Source: Verrucomicrobiaceae bacterium
Lineage (GTDB): Bacteria > Verrucomicrobiota > Verrucomicrobiia > Verrucomicrobiales > Verrucomicrobiaceae
NCBI GenBank assembly: GCA_027490195.1
Contig: JAIXYN010000020.1
Span: 36,562 to 100,561, forward strand
Length of the DNA stretch: 64,000 bases
Direction: 5' to 3'
Positions 55,661 through 63,413 of this stretch are shown one piece after another; within the stretch, counting starts at the first letter, position 1; each line of letters starts with the position of its first letter. The notes below the pieces were generated by a model. It saw only the letters and a list, made by a program, of their open reading frames with translations, had not been told where the DNA came from and did not search any database. The position numbers were made by a program, and so were the translations under genes.

Positions 55661-55732
55661 ATGAAAACGCCTCTCGTTTCGTCGGCCAGCCGCCGTGATT
55701 TCATCACCGGCGGCGTGATCAGTCGGTCTTGA
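55661..55732 (+). pseudogene. Remnant of a Tat-signal gene (23 codons)
   Basis: An ATG opens MKTPLVSSASRRDFITGG and the frame stops after VISRS. SASRRDFITGG is a textbook twin-arginine leader of the sort that starts Gfo/Idh and DUF1501 proteins, but no mature protein follows. The simplest reading is a decayed 5' end of a lost exported-protein gene. The gap 55514-55940 otherwise holds only a small hairpin. Confidence 0.5.
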
Positions 55733-55824
55733 AGGCCCCCGGCCTTCCGTCATGAAGCCTAGGGGTGTCGAGCCTTGGCGTGCTCCCTTGGTTTTCGCCC
55801 AACGTTGTCTCGCCACCCGAAGTC

Positions 55825-55841
55825 GAACCCTGAAGGGGTTC
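55825..55841. repeat. Small hairpin GAACCC-TGAAG-GGGTTC
   Basis: A perfect 6-bp stem with a five-base loop in the gap between the Tat remnant and the AAA ATPase gene. It resembles the short hairpins elsewhere in the window, but I saw no second copy. Confidence 0.45.
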
Positions 55842-55940
55842 CGTCCATCGCCGTCTCACGTTTCAGCCCCGAGTCACCGTTCACCCCGAGGAATAACCGG
55901 TTTGCATCGTCATCCATGGCCGTCATAATCACGCACGTCC

Positions 55941-56906
55941 ATGCTGACCTCCCTCGAGATCGAAAACTTCAAATGCTTCCGCCAGCTAAAAATCAATCCG
56001 CTGGCGAAGGTGAATCTGTTCGTTGGCACCAGCAACTCCGGCAAAACAGCGGTGCTTGAAGCTGTGGCGTTGTTGCCAGGGACGGGTGCGCATCCCAAAG
56101 GAGACATCAACCTGATGCTCTTTCGCAACGGAACGTCGGATTCTGTAGTAAACAATGAATATGCCAAATGGCTTTTCCACGATGCGTTTTCTGAATTCGA
56201 AATAACAATAACAGCCGCAAGAGATCAGGAGCCACGTGAAACACAAACCATCCTGTCTTTGGTGAGCGAACCAAGCATAGGGTCTGATTTTTCATTGAAG
56301 TGCACCCCACCTGTATTTGTACGGTTCGTCCCCAGTAAACCAAGCCGAAAGATCGGTGTGGTAACTACTAGCAAGTTAGCCGCCGCCGACCTTGCCCGTA
56401 ACTATGATCGTTGGACGCTGAGAGCAGAAAATGACGACAGATTTGTCAGTTTTCTCCAATCCGTGGACCCAAGAGTAAAATCGTTGCGTGCCATGGAGCA
56501 CACCGGACAGCGCATGCTGTATGCGGATGTCCGGCTTCCAGAACGAATCGCTCTTCCTTTGCTCGGTGAAGGCTTCAATCGTCTTGTCCAAATCTATGGT
56601 GCCATCATTGGTGAAGGCTCGGATATCTTACTCATCGACGAAATCGAAAACGGTCTCCACTGGAGTGCTCTGCCTCAAATTTGGACAGGCATCCGTGAAG
56701 CGGTGAACAAGGAAGAGGTTCAAATTTTCGCCACAACACACTCTTTGGAATGCATTACCGCTGCTGTTGAAGCCTTCAAGGGCGAGCCCAAAAACGATTT
56801 GGCCGTCCATCGGCTTGAACGCATGGAGAACGGCAACATCCGCTGCGTCACGATGAACGAAGACGAACTGGAGCGCATGCTGGAACGTGACTGGGAGGTG
56901 CGCTAA
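55941..56906 (+). CDS. AAA ATPase of the OLD/RecF-SMC-like family (AAA15/AAA21 type)
   Basis: A 321-residue P-loop ATPase. MLTSLEIENFKCFRQLKIN is the typical opening of RecF/OLD-like ATPases. Walker A is GTSNSGKT (29-36), Walker B is DILLIDEIENGLH with D233-E234, and the switch histidine is H267 in ATTHSLEC. The segment before Walker B (LLGEGFNRLVQIYGAI) takes the place of the ABC signature. It is short for the OLD group and carries no TOPRIM domain of its own; that domain is the product of the next gene, whose ATG overlaps this stop as TAATG. The gene is visibly poorer in G+C than its flanks (a sampled 60-bp stretch is about 40%). By analogy with split OLD-type systems such as PARIS, it may sense phage infection; that is inference. 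Confidence 0.88.
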   Translation: MLTSLEIENFKCFRQLKINPLAKVNLFVGTSNSGKTAVLEAVALLPGTGAHPKGDINLMLFRNGTSDSVVNNEYAKWLFHDAFSEFEITITAARDQEPRETQTILSLVSEPSIGSDFSLKCTPPVFVRFVPSKPSRKIGVVTTSKLAAADLARNYDRWTLRAENDDRFVSFLQSVDPRVKSLRAMEHTGQRMLYADVRLPERIALPLLGEGFNRLVQIYGAIIGEGSDILLIDEIENGLHWSALPQIWTGIREAVNKEEVQIFATTHSLECITAAVEAFKGEPKNDLAVHRLERMENGNIRCVTMNEDELERMLERDWEVR

Positions 56907-57547
56907 TGTCAGCAAACCGCAAGCCTCTGACCATTTCAAAGCCCGGTCTTTTGCTCTGCGAGGGCGAAGATGAAGTGAAGTTTTTCAACGCGTGGTTTTT
57001 CGAACTCAACATCACCGATGTCCAGGTCATCGCGTACGAAGGAAAAGCAAGACTGGGCACATTCCTTGCCGACGTCGTCAAACTGAAAGGCTTTAACCTC
57101 GTTAAACTGGCGGGCATCATTCGCGATGCTGATGAAGACGCTTCAGGAGCCTTGCAAAGTGTCGAACACGCTTTGACTCATGCCCCTGACGAATTGCGGC
57201 AGCTCAACCCGAAAATTTTTGTACTTCCCGGCGATGGAAAACCTGGAGCACTGGAATCGCTCTGGCTGGCCTCATTGAAGGAAGACCCAATGGAGACATG
57301 CGTTGATGACTTTTTCCGCTGCGCCGAATCCAAGGGATGGAAGCCATCTGACGTTTTCGCCAAGAATGACAAAGCACGCGCTCAGCTTTGGATCGCCACG
57401 AAAGAAGTGCCTAACGAGCGGTTCGGCCTCGCCGCCTGGCATGGTAGAAAAGATACGGACAAGACTTGGATGCAGGAAAAATGGGTGGATTTCACCCACC
57501 CCTGTTTTGCATCGTTGAAGGCATTCCTGCTCACCTCGTTCACCTAG
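56906..57547 (+). CDS. TOPRIM-like nuclease-type partner protein (DUF3226-like)
   Basis: A 213-residue protein. It opens with LLLCEGEDEVKFF (15-27), where E19 matches the first TOPRIM metal residue. The second conserved cluster is GIIRDADEDASGAL, with D74-x-D76-x-D78, preceded by a hydrophobic strand. The rest includes FVLPGDGKPGALESLW and a C-terminal helical part with an Asp-Phe-Phe-Arg-Cys motif; this matches the DUF3226 type of TOPRIM protein as I remember it. The ATPase gene upstream overlaps it by one base, so they form a coupled pair and probably one complex. TOPRIM partners of OLD-like ATPases cleave nucleic acid (DNA or tRNA). Its stop overlaps the convergent ceramidase-like gene by 8 bp. 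Confidence 0.78.
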   Translation: MSANRKPLTISKPGLLLCEGEDEVKFFNAWFFELNITDVQVIAYEGKARLGTFLADVVKLKGFNLVKLAGIIRDADEDASGALQSVEHALTHAPDELRQLNPKIFVLPGDGKPGALESLWLASLKEDPMETCVDDFFRCAESKGWKPSDVFAKNDKARAQLWIATKEVPNERFGLAAWHGRKDTDKTWMQEKWVDFTHPCFASLKAFLLTSFT

Positions 57548-58904
57548 CCGCCTTCACCTCACCCAGCAGCCTCAGCGCCACCTCCACCAGCCTCTCACCA
57601 CTGCCCACCTCTCCACGCGCGCTGACGATCTCATAATTCCCCTGCGGATAAGCCTCCCGGTTCGGCACATACCCCACACTCCCATTCGCCAGCTCCGCGA
57701 TGATCGTGTGCTTGAACGGCGAAGCCTTCTTCAACGCCAGCCCCAGCTCCACAAAAATCTCTCCCGGCAGCGCCACGATGGCGAGCTCATCACTCAGCGC
57801 GATCACCTGCACCTCCGCCAGCAGCGGCACACTCTGCTTCTCCACCGTCTCCAAAATGCACACGGTTTCCGCCATCGGCACGGTACCAAAATTCTTGGTG
57901 AACATGTTCGCAGCCATGTCCTTCGCCTTCGCAATCTGCTCCGGTGTGAAGCTGCGCCGCTGCAGCGTCACCTGCTCGGAACGCACACGCGGCGCGAAGG
58001 TGCTGACAGTCTTCATGCTCGCCCACGCAGCATCCGTCGCATCCGCCAGCGCAGTGCCCAGCTCCAGCGTGCTTCGGCGCTTGCCGTTGATGTAGTCCCC
58101 GTGGTTGATGTTCCCGCAGCAGCCATTCGCAAACACCGAGACCATGCCCGGTCCATGCCGCTCGCTGACCAGCTTCGTAAACACGCCGGGATAATCCGCC
58201 GAGATCTTCGTCCCCGCGCCCACCGAGGTCGGGTGCATCGCAAAGTTCAACAGACTCGCCGTAGGTTTGCCGTCCGACTCAAACACCACCACGCCCACCT
58301 CAGGATCCACCGGTCCCGCCGGTTTATCTGTCGCCGGATTGATCTTCTGTGGCTGCCAGATCGCCTCCTTCACCCCTTCACGCAGCACACGCCGGTTGAA
58401 GCTGATCCCCTCCGCCTTGCCCATCGCCACCGCAGCCTTCGCCGGAGCCAGCTTCTCCTTCGCCTCCTTCACCGACTGCGCAATCAATCCCGGCAGCGCG
58501 CTGATGTAGGCCACACCCGGCGGCGACTTCACCTTCGTGATGTCATCCATCAGCGACCCACGCGGCTGCTGCGGCCCCGAGTGCGTGTGTGTGCCTGAAA
58601 TCATCACATGATCCCCCCCGATGCCGCACTGCTCCTGGATCGCCTTCCTCGCCGCCGCCACCAGCGGCCTCACCGTACCCGAAAGATCCAGCACCACGAT
58701 GGCCGCATGCGCTCCATCCTTTTCAAAAACAATCGTCTTCGCATAAAGCGGATCAATCACCCCCTCCGAACCCCGAAACTTGTAAAACCCACCCAGCGGC
58801 GTCCCATCCTTCGGCGTGATGTCCACCCTCGCGGCCCCCACACGAAAATCACCAGCATGGGCTTCGAGAATGAGGAGAAAACAGAAAAAGAGGCGCAGGA
58901 TCAT
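57540..58904 (-). CDS. Exported neutral ceramidase-like protein
   Basis: About 454 residues from the ATG at 58904 (MILRLFFCFLLILEAHA signal peptide); the ATG at 58913 is possible. The opening GDFRVGAARVDITPKDGTPLGGF is the typical start of the neutral/alkaline non-lysosomal ceramidase N-terminal domain. MISGTHTHSGPQ holds the metal-binding histidines of that family, and NGCCGNINHGDY corresponds to the conserved loop that follows the next strand. Related proteins in Verrucomicrobiota and Planctomycetes are very common and are much shorter than true ceramidases (about 650-700 residues), lacking the C-terminal Ig-like domain, so the substrate is uncertain. Its 3' end overlaps the TOPRIM gene tail to tail. 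Confidence 0.85.
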   Translation of the reverse strand: MILRLFFCFLLILEAHAGDFRVGAARVDITPKDGTPLGGFYKFRGSEGVIDPLYAKTIVFEKDGAHAAIVVLDLSGTVRPLVAAARKAIQEQCGIGGDHVMISGTHTHSGPQQPRGSLMDDITKVKSPPGVAYISALPGLIAQSVKEAKEKLAPAKAAVAMGKAEGISFNRRVLREGVKEAIWQPQKINPATDKPAGPVDPEVGVVVFESDGKPTASLLNFAMHPTSVGAGTKISADYPGVFTKLVSERHGPGMVSVFANGCCGNINHGDYINGKRRSTLELGTALADATDAAWASMKTVSTFAPRVRSEQVTLQRRSFTPEQIAKAKDMAANMFTKNFGTVPMAETVCILETVEKQSVPLLAEVQVIALSDELAIVALPGEIFVELGLALKKASPFKHTIIAELANGSVGYVPNREAYPQGNYEIVSARGEVGSGERLVEVALRLLGEVKAAR

Positions 58905-58959
58905 GCAAGCCATACGCAGTGCGTGAAAGACTCCCTTCACCACGCCGATTCTTTGTTCC

Positions 58960-59739
58960 ATGCCCGTTCTCGACCTCTTCAACCTCACCGGCCGCCGCGC
59001 CCTCATCACCGGCGGCTCACGCGGCCTCGGCCTGGAAATGGCGCGCGCCCTCGGTGAAGCCGGAGCCGAACTCATCATCGCCGGCTCCGATGAAGCGCAC
59101 CTGCAAAACGCACGCGCCAGTCTGCAAGCCGCAGGATTGACCGTGACGACCATCCAGGCCGATCTCTCCAAGCCCGAAGAGGCCGGACGCCTCTGCGATG
59201 TCCTCCTGCGCGATCACCCGCCCATCGACATCCTCATCAACAACGTCGGTGGCCGCCGCATCAACACCCCCACCGAAGACCTCGCACTCGAAGACTGGCA
59301 GCGCATCCTCGATCTCAATCTCACGCAGGCCTTCATCCTCACCAAACGCATCGGCGGTGCGATGATCCCTCGCAAATGGGGCCGCATCATCAACATCTCT
59401 TCCATCAACGCCCTCTGGCCCGGTAAGGCCATGCGCGGCCGCAGCTACGAGACCTCCAAAGGCGCGCTGACCATGTTCACCAAAGCCGTCGCCGCCGACT
59501 GGGCCGTGCACGGCATCACCGTCAACGCCATCGCCCCCGGCCCCTTCCTCACCGACGCCAACAAACGCTGGATCGGCGAGCGCCCCGAGTTCGAAGGCGA
59601 AGTCGCCACCAGCATCCCCATGGGCCGCTGGGGCAGCCCCGAAGAAATCGGCCCCCTCGCCCTCTACCTCGCCAGCGATGCCAGCAGCTACATGACCGGC
59701 AGCCTCCTCGTCATTGATGGCGGCAAACTGCTCTGGTGA
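58960..59739 (+). CDS. SDR family oxidoreductase (gluconate 5-dehydrogenase-like)
   Basis: A 259-residue classical SDR. The cofactor motif TGGSRGLG is at 17-24, NNVGG at 94-98, and the catalytic residues are S147/S148, Y163 and K167 (SYETSK). The C-terminus YMTGSLLVIDGGKLLW matches the NADH/NADPH-dependent sugar acid SDRs (gluconate 5-dehydrogenase, KduD-like). The opening LFNLTGRRALITGGSRGLG is typical of that group. It would interconvert a keto-sugar acid and its alcohol in the cytoplasm. The DapA-family gene downstream (312 bp away on the same strand) fits a sugar-acid catabolic theme. It is divergent from the ceramidase-like gene, with 55 bp between starts. Confidence 0.85.
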   Translation: MPVLDLFNLTGRRALITGGSRGLGLEMARALGEAGAELIIAGSDEAHLQNARASLQAAGLTVTTIQADLSKPEEAGRLCDVLLRDHPPIDILINNVGGRRINTPTEDLALEDWQRILDLNLTQAFILTKRIGGAMIPRKWGRIINISSINALWPGKAMRGRSYETSKGALTMFTKAVAADWAVHGITVNAIAPGPFLTDANKRWIGERPEFEGEVATSIPMGRWGSPEEIGPLALYLASDASSYMTGSLLVIDGGKLLW

Positions 59740-59806
59740 TTTTTGGATCCATTTTTGAACCGGCTTCCCTGAATACGAATGAACACAAATCAGCTCTTCA
59801 GAGTGC

Positions 59807-59840
59807 GTAGTTCGGGCTTTAGCCCGTTCTGGAAGCCCCG
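59807..59840. repeat. TTTA-loop hairpin repeat, copy 2
   Basis: GTAGTTC, then CGGGC-TTTA-GCCCG, then TTCTGGAAGCCCCG. The stem bases differ from copy 1 at 52008-52041, yet all pairs are kept. Confidence 0.7.
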
Positions 59841-59877
59841 CATCTCCCCAAACCTGAAACCAGCCAGCGCATGTTTT

Positions 59878-59910
59878 GTAGTCCCGGCTTTAGCCGGAAT
59901 CTGGAAGCTT
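59878..59910. repeat. TTTA-loop hairpin repeat, copy 3
   Basis: GTAGTCC, then CCGGC-TTTA-GCCGG, then AATCTGGAAGCTT. It lies 71 bp after copy 2 in the 59740-60051 gap, in the same orientation. The rest of this 312-bp gap shows no gene or clear promoter. Confidence 0.7.
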
Positions 59911-60051
59911 CGTTCGTGCAAACGGCTCCAAAATAAACGCCCCCTGTGACTCTCCTTTCAACTATCTAGCCGCCTTGAGTTCAGGTGCTCTGCGGTTTTC
60001 CAATCTCTGCGGTGCTAATTGAACGCTCCCCTCGCAACCTCAAGCTCCCCC

Positions 60052-60963
60052 ATGACTCCCCCCAAACACGAACTCCACGGCGTCCTCCCCGTCTTCCAAA
60101 CCCCCTGGCTCGAAGACGAAACCCTCGACCTCGACACCCTCGAACGCGAAATCTCCTGGCTCTACGACTGCGGTGCCCACGGCATCGTCATGGCCATGGT
60201 CTCCGAAACCCTCCGCCTCGACAGCGATGAACGCGAGCAACTCGCCGCCGCCGCATGCAAGTTTGGCAAATCACGCGGCCCCGTCATCATCAGCGTCGGC
60301 GCAGAATCCTCCAAGGTCGCCGAACGCTACGCGAAACACGCCGAAAGCGTCGGAGCCGATGCCGTGATGGCCATCCCACCCGTTTCCATCGGCATCGGCG
60401 AAAGCGAACTCCTCGCCTACTACACGCGCATCATCCACGCCATCCAGATTCCCGTCATCGTGCAGGACGCCAGCGGCTACGTCGGCAAGCCCATGCCCAT
60501 CGCCATGCAGGCCAAACTCCTCGCCGAGTTCGGCCCCGAGCGCGTTCAATACAAACCCGAAGCCTCTCCCATCGGCCCCAAGCTCAGCGAACTCCGCGAT
60601 GCCACCCAAGGCCGCGCCCGCGTCTTCGAAGGCACCGGCGGCATCGCCCTCGTGGACTCCTTCAAACGCGGCGTCGTCGGCACCATGCCCGGCGCCGACC
60701 TCATTCGAGGTCTCGTCCCCCTTTGGAACGCTCTCAAAGCCGGCGACACCGGAAAAGCCGATCGCATCCACGGCCCTCTCTCCGCCCTCATCTCCATGCA
60801 GACCAGCCTCGACGGCTTCCTCGCCGTCGAAAAGCACCTCCTCGTCCGCCAGGGCATCTTCAAAAACACCCTCATCCGCGGCCCCGTCGGCTTCAAACTC
60901 GACGAAGAAACGAAACGCGAAGTCGAGCGCCAATTCGACCGCATGCTCGCAGCTATTGAATAA
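60052..60963 (+). CDS. Dihydrodipicolinate synthase (DapA)-superfamily protein
   Basis: 303 residues from the ATG at 60052 (MTPPKHELHGVLPVF); an in-frame TTG at 60019 adds only a weak leader. It is a class I aldolase-type TIM barrel. The Schiff-base lysine is K168 in VQYKPEASPIGPKL, at the position of DapA Lys161. The usual GTTGE loop is replaced by AMVSETLRLDSDER, and the YNxP loop carrying the catalytic tyrosine is replaced by IVQDASGYVGKP, so it is a divergent member and not a true lysine-pathway enzyme. Related proteins act as keto-acid dehydratases or aldolases in sugar-acid catabolism. The neighbouring SDR, upstream on the same strand, and the downstream amidohydrolase are compatible with such a pathway. 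Confidence 0.85.
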   Translation: MTPPKHELHGVLPVFQTPWLEDETLDLDTLEREISWLYDCGAHGIVMAMVSETLRLDSDEREQLAAAACKFGKSRGPVIISVGAESSKVAERYAKHAESVGADAVMAIPPVSIGIGESELLAYYTRIIHAIQIPVIVQDASGYVGKPMPIAMQAKLLAEFGPERVQYKPEASPIGPKLSELRDATQGRARVFEGTGGIALVDSFKRGVVGTMPGADLIRGLVPLWNALKAGDTGKADRIHGPLSALISMQTSLDGFLAVEKHLLVRQGIFKNTLIRGPVGFKLDEETKREVERQFDRMLAAIE

Positions 60964-60980
60964 TCTCTCCACCGACAGCC

Positions 60981-61502
60981 ATGAACATTCAGGACTATCT
61001 CATCCATCAAGAAGGCAAAGATTGGGGGGCGTTGCTGTCAGCATGGGGCTGGTTCCTGCCAGAATCATTTACGGTCTGGATGGTGAATCGTTTTGGAGAC
61101 ATGGTCCTTGTCCAAGACGACGGCACGGTTTGTTTCTTTGATCCTGGCGCTGGAAAAATGAATCAAGTGGCTTCAAGCCGGGAAGAGTTTGCCGACTTGG
61201 CAGACGACCCTGAAAAGTTTGACCTATGGTTCATGCCTCAGATAGTTGATTCGCTCTTGCAGTCTGGTTTGAGCCTCAAAGATTCACAATGTTATGGATA
61301 CAAACTGCCGCCAGGCCTAGGGGGCAGTTATGAGTTGGATAACATCGAGGCAACAGATCTCAGCATTCACTATCACATCCTCGGACAGATCTTTGAACAC
61401 ATCAAAGACGTACCTGACGGCACGAAAATCACATTCCAAATCAAGGACACTCCTGATGGATCAAGAATTTCATATCAGATGTTAGAAACAAAATCCGAAT
61501 GA
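60981..61502 (+). CDS. DUF1851 / T6SS immunity (Tdi1)-like protein
   Basis: A 173-residue protein without signal or membrane segment. Landmarks WGWFLPESFTVWMVNRFGD, DDGTVCFFDPGAGKM, ADDPEKFDLWF and GYKLPPGLGGSYELDNIEA match the DUF1851 family, which includes the immunity protein Tdi1 of type VI effector systems and is related to SMI1/KNR4-like proteins. Orphan copies without a nearby toxin are common. It sits between a DapA-family gene (18 bp upstream) and an amidohydrolase gene that starts inside its stop (ATGA, 61499-61502). Its G+C is near 47% in a sampled stretch, well below the neighbours, so it looks acquired but now lies in a tight operon. Confidence 0.75.
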   Translation: MNIQDYLIHQEGKDWGALLSAWGWFLPESFTVWMVNRFGDMVLVQDDGTVCFFDPGAGKMNQVASSREEFADLADDPEKFDLWFMPQIVDSLLQSGLSLKDSQCYGYKLPPGLGGSYELDNIEATDLSIHYHILGQIFEHIKDVPDGTKITFQIKDTPDGSRISYQMLETKSE

Positions 61503-62347
61503 TCATCGACGTCCACTCCCACGCCTGGAACTTCCCCGCCGACTTCTCCGACGATTTCATCCATCAGGCCGGACGCGCACGCCCCGGCGTGAAGGTGGAC
61601 ATCAGCGCAACCTATGAGGCCTACCGCGCCGCCGCTCCTGAGGACACCCGCACCTTCGTCTTCGGCGGCAAAGCCAAACTCAGCGGCCTATGGGTCAATG
61701 ACCAGACCGTGGCGGACTACGTGGCGCGCGATCCCGCACGCTTGATCGGTTTCCTCTCCATCGATCCCACTCAGGAAAACTGGCAGCGCGAGCTGCAGTT
61801 CGGCCACGAAACCCTCGGCCTGCGCGGCATCAAGCTCTTGCCCATGTACGCCGGCTTCAGCCCCGATGACCCCACACTCGAACCCCTTTGGCAATACGCT
61901 GAAAAGCACCGCCTGCCCGTGCTCCTGCACATGGGCACCACCTTCATCGCCCAGGCTCCCCTCGCCTTCACACTTCCCCGCCTCATCGAGCCCGTAGCCC
62001 TCAAACACCCCGGCCTAAAAATCATCCTCGCCCACCTAGGCCACCCCTACGAAAGCGAATGCCTCGTGACCATCCGCAAGCACGACAACGTCTTCGCCGA
62101 CGTCAGCGCCCTGCACTACCGCCCCTGGCAGCTCTACAACTCCCTCATGCTCGCCCAGGAATACGGCGTCTGGCACAAGCTCCTTTTCGGCACCGACTTC
62201 CCCTTCACCACCGTCAACGCCTCCATCGAAGGCATCCGCAAACTCAACGACATGCTCGAAGGCACCCAGCTCCCCCGCCTCGACCTGTCCCAAATCGAAG
62301 CCATGATCCACCGCGACAGCTTGCAGCTCCTCGGCCTGAACCCCTAA
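61499..62347 (+). CDS. Amidohydrolase family 2 (TIM-barrel) protein
   Basis: A 282-residue metal-dependent hydrolase or decarboxylase. The HxH metal motif opens the protein (DVHSHAW, H6 and H8), followed by LLHMGTTF, the histidine motif ILAHLGHPYE and the aspartate LLFGTDFPF late in the barrel. This set is shared by amidohydrolase 2 members that act on lactones, uronate derivatives and aromatic acids. Its start overlaps the DUF1851 stop by 4 bp, so it is translated with it and likely belongs with the DapA-family gene. It could open a lactone in the sugar-acid route suggested by the upstream SDR, an inference from context. Confidence 0.87.
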   Translation: MIIDVHSHAWNFPADFSDDFIHQAGRARPGVKVDISATYEAYRAAAPEDTRTFVFGGKAKLSGLWVNDQTVADYVARDPARLIGFLSIDPTQENWQRELQFGHETLGLRGIKLLPMYAGFSPDDPTLEPLWQYAEKHRLPVLLHMGTTFIAQAPLAFTLPRLIEPVALKHPGLKIILAHLGHPYESECLVTIRKHDNVFADVSALHYRPWQLYNSLMLAQEYGVWHKLLFGTDFPFTTVNASIEGIRKLNDMLEGTQLPRLDLSQIEAMIHRDSLQLLGLNP

Positions 62348-62393
62348 GCTGCTCTCGTCTTCCAAGTCCCAGCGCGAGCGCCTCCGGAAAGTA

Positions 62394-62415
62394 CGACAGA
62401 CACTCTTGTCTGTCG
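62394..62415. terminator. Perfect hairpin between convergent genes
   Basis: CGACAGAC (62394-62401) and GTCTGTCG (62408-62415) form an 8-bp perfect stem with a 6-base loop. It lies between the plus-strand amidohydrolase stop and the minus-strand AraC regulator stop, where a bidirectional terminator is expected. No long T-run is next to it, so it could instead belong to the window's hairpin repeats. Confidence 0.45.
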
Positions 62416-62484
62416 ACCAGCGCTCCAGCACACCCCAAAATCAAAAGCGTCCCCACACGCTTGCGACCTCGTTTCCCCGCCTCC

Positions 62485-63366
62485 TCACCCCCAGCTCTCA
62501 TCCCGATACGTCCCCGGCGAGGTATTCCTGTACTGCCGCAGCATGCGGCTAAAATAATACCGGTTCGTCAGCCCGCACTGCTCCGAGATCGTCTCGATGC
62601 TGTCCTTCGTGTGCCTGAGCCGTCTGCACGCTTCATCCAGCCGGTAGTCCAGCAGCACCCGCATCGGCGGCTGCTGCAATTCCTGCTGAAACAGATGGTT
62701 CAGATTCCGCAGACTCAGCCCCGCATGCCGCGCCACCTGCTCCGCAGTCAGCTTGAGCCCGAGATGCTGATGCATGAACTCCATCGCCCTCTGCACCCGT
62801 TCATCCAGGTGCTGCTTCTCCCACACGCTCTCAGGCAGGCACTGCACCGCAGCGATCACGAGCTGAATCGTCGGCCACGGAAACCTCACCGCGACCCTCT
62901 CCTTGCTCATTTGCGTCAGTCCGGGGATCAGACCTTGCATCAGCGCGTTGGTGCGGAACTTGTGAATCCCCGGTGCCGCTCGGTCCGCCAGCGGACCCAG
63001 ATTGAAATGCGCATACCACTTGCTGAATGGGCGACTCGTGGTGGTGCTAAAAGTCGTGTGTGGCGGAATCAGATACATGAAGCCCGGCTCCAGCAGCGTC
63101 TTTTCACCCTCGATTTCCACCACCCCTCCGGCACTCACCGGCCAATACAACCGCCAGTACGGATCATTCAGCCGACGCAGCTCCCACTGCTGCAATTCGA
63201 TCTTGCGTGTGGTCAGAATGTCCACCGTCACCCCCGGCAGCGCGACCGTGCGCTCCCCCTGCACGCGATGTTGAGAACCGGCGGGCACGAGGCTGAGAAT
63301 GCTGTCCTTTTTCATCACCATTGCGAAATCCGACACAAATCTGGCGAGCATGTCCATGGACGGCAA
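62485..63366 (-). CDS. AraC family transcriptional regulator
   Basis: A 293-residue regulator. The N-terminal half has a cupin-like sensor (RLYWPVSAGGVVEIEG, LEPGFMYLIPPHTTFSTT), as in sugar-responsive members. The C-terminal half has both helix-turn-helix units: LTAEQVARHAGLSLRNLNHLF and IETISEQCGLTNRYYFSRML, followed by the family-typical YRNTSPGTYR. Several start codons are possible (63366, 63357, 63351, 63315). The start at 63366 leaves only 47 bp to the divergent LsrF-like gene, so a later start such as 63315, giving about 276 residues, may be right. It probably controls that divergent gene, and perhaps itself, in response to a sugar or sugar phosphate. Confidence 0.9.
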   Translation of the reverse strand: MPSMDMLARFVSDFAMVMKKDSILSLVPAGSQHRVQGERTVALPGVTVDILTTRKIELQQWELRRLNDPYWRLYWPVSAGGVVEIEGEKTLLEPGFMYLIPPHTTFSTTTSRPFSKWYAHFNLGPLADRAAPGIHKFRTNALMQGLIPGLTQMSKERVAVRFPWPTIQLVIAAVQCLPESVWEKQHLDERVQRAMEFMHQHLGLKLTAEQVARHAGLSLRNLNHLFQQELQQPPMRVLLDYRLDEACRRLRHTKDSIETISEQCGLTNRYYFSRMLRQYRNTSPGTYRDESWG

Positions 63367-63413
63367 GCAGCGAGTGACTATGGGTTCATGCTCAACCTAA
63401 ATAATCAAATACC

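Noticed and set aside
54257..55816. Longer form of the halogenase-like protein starting at 55816
   Set aside because: The extra 101 residues show no family similarity, and the FAD-binding strand begins directly after the ATG at 55513.
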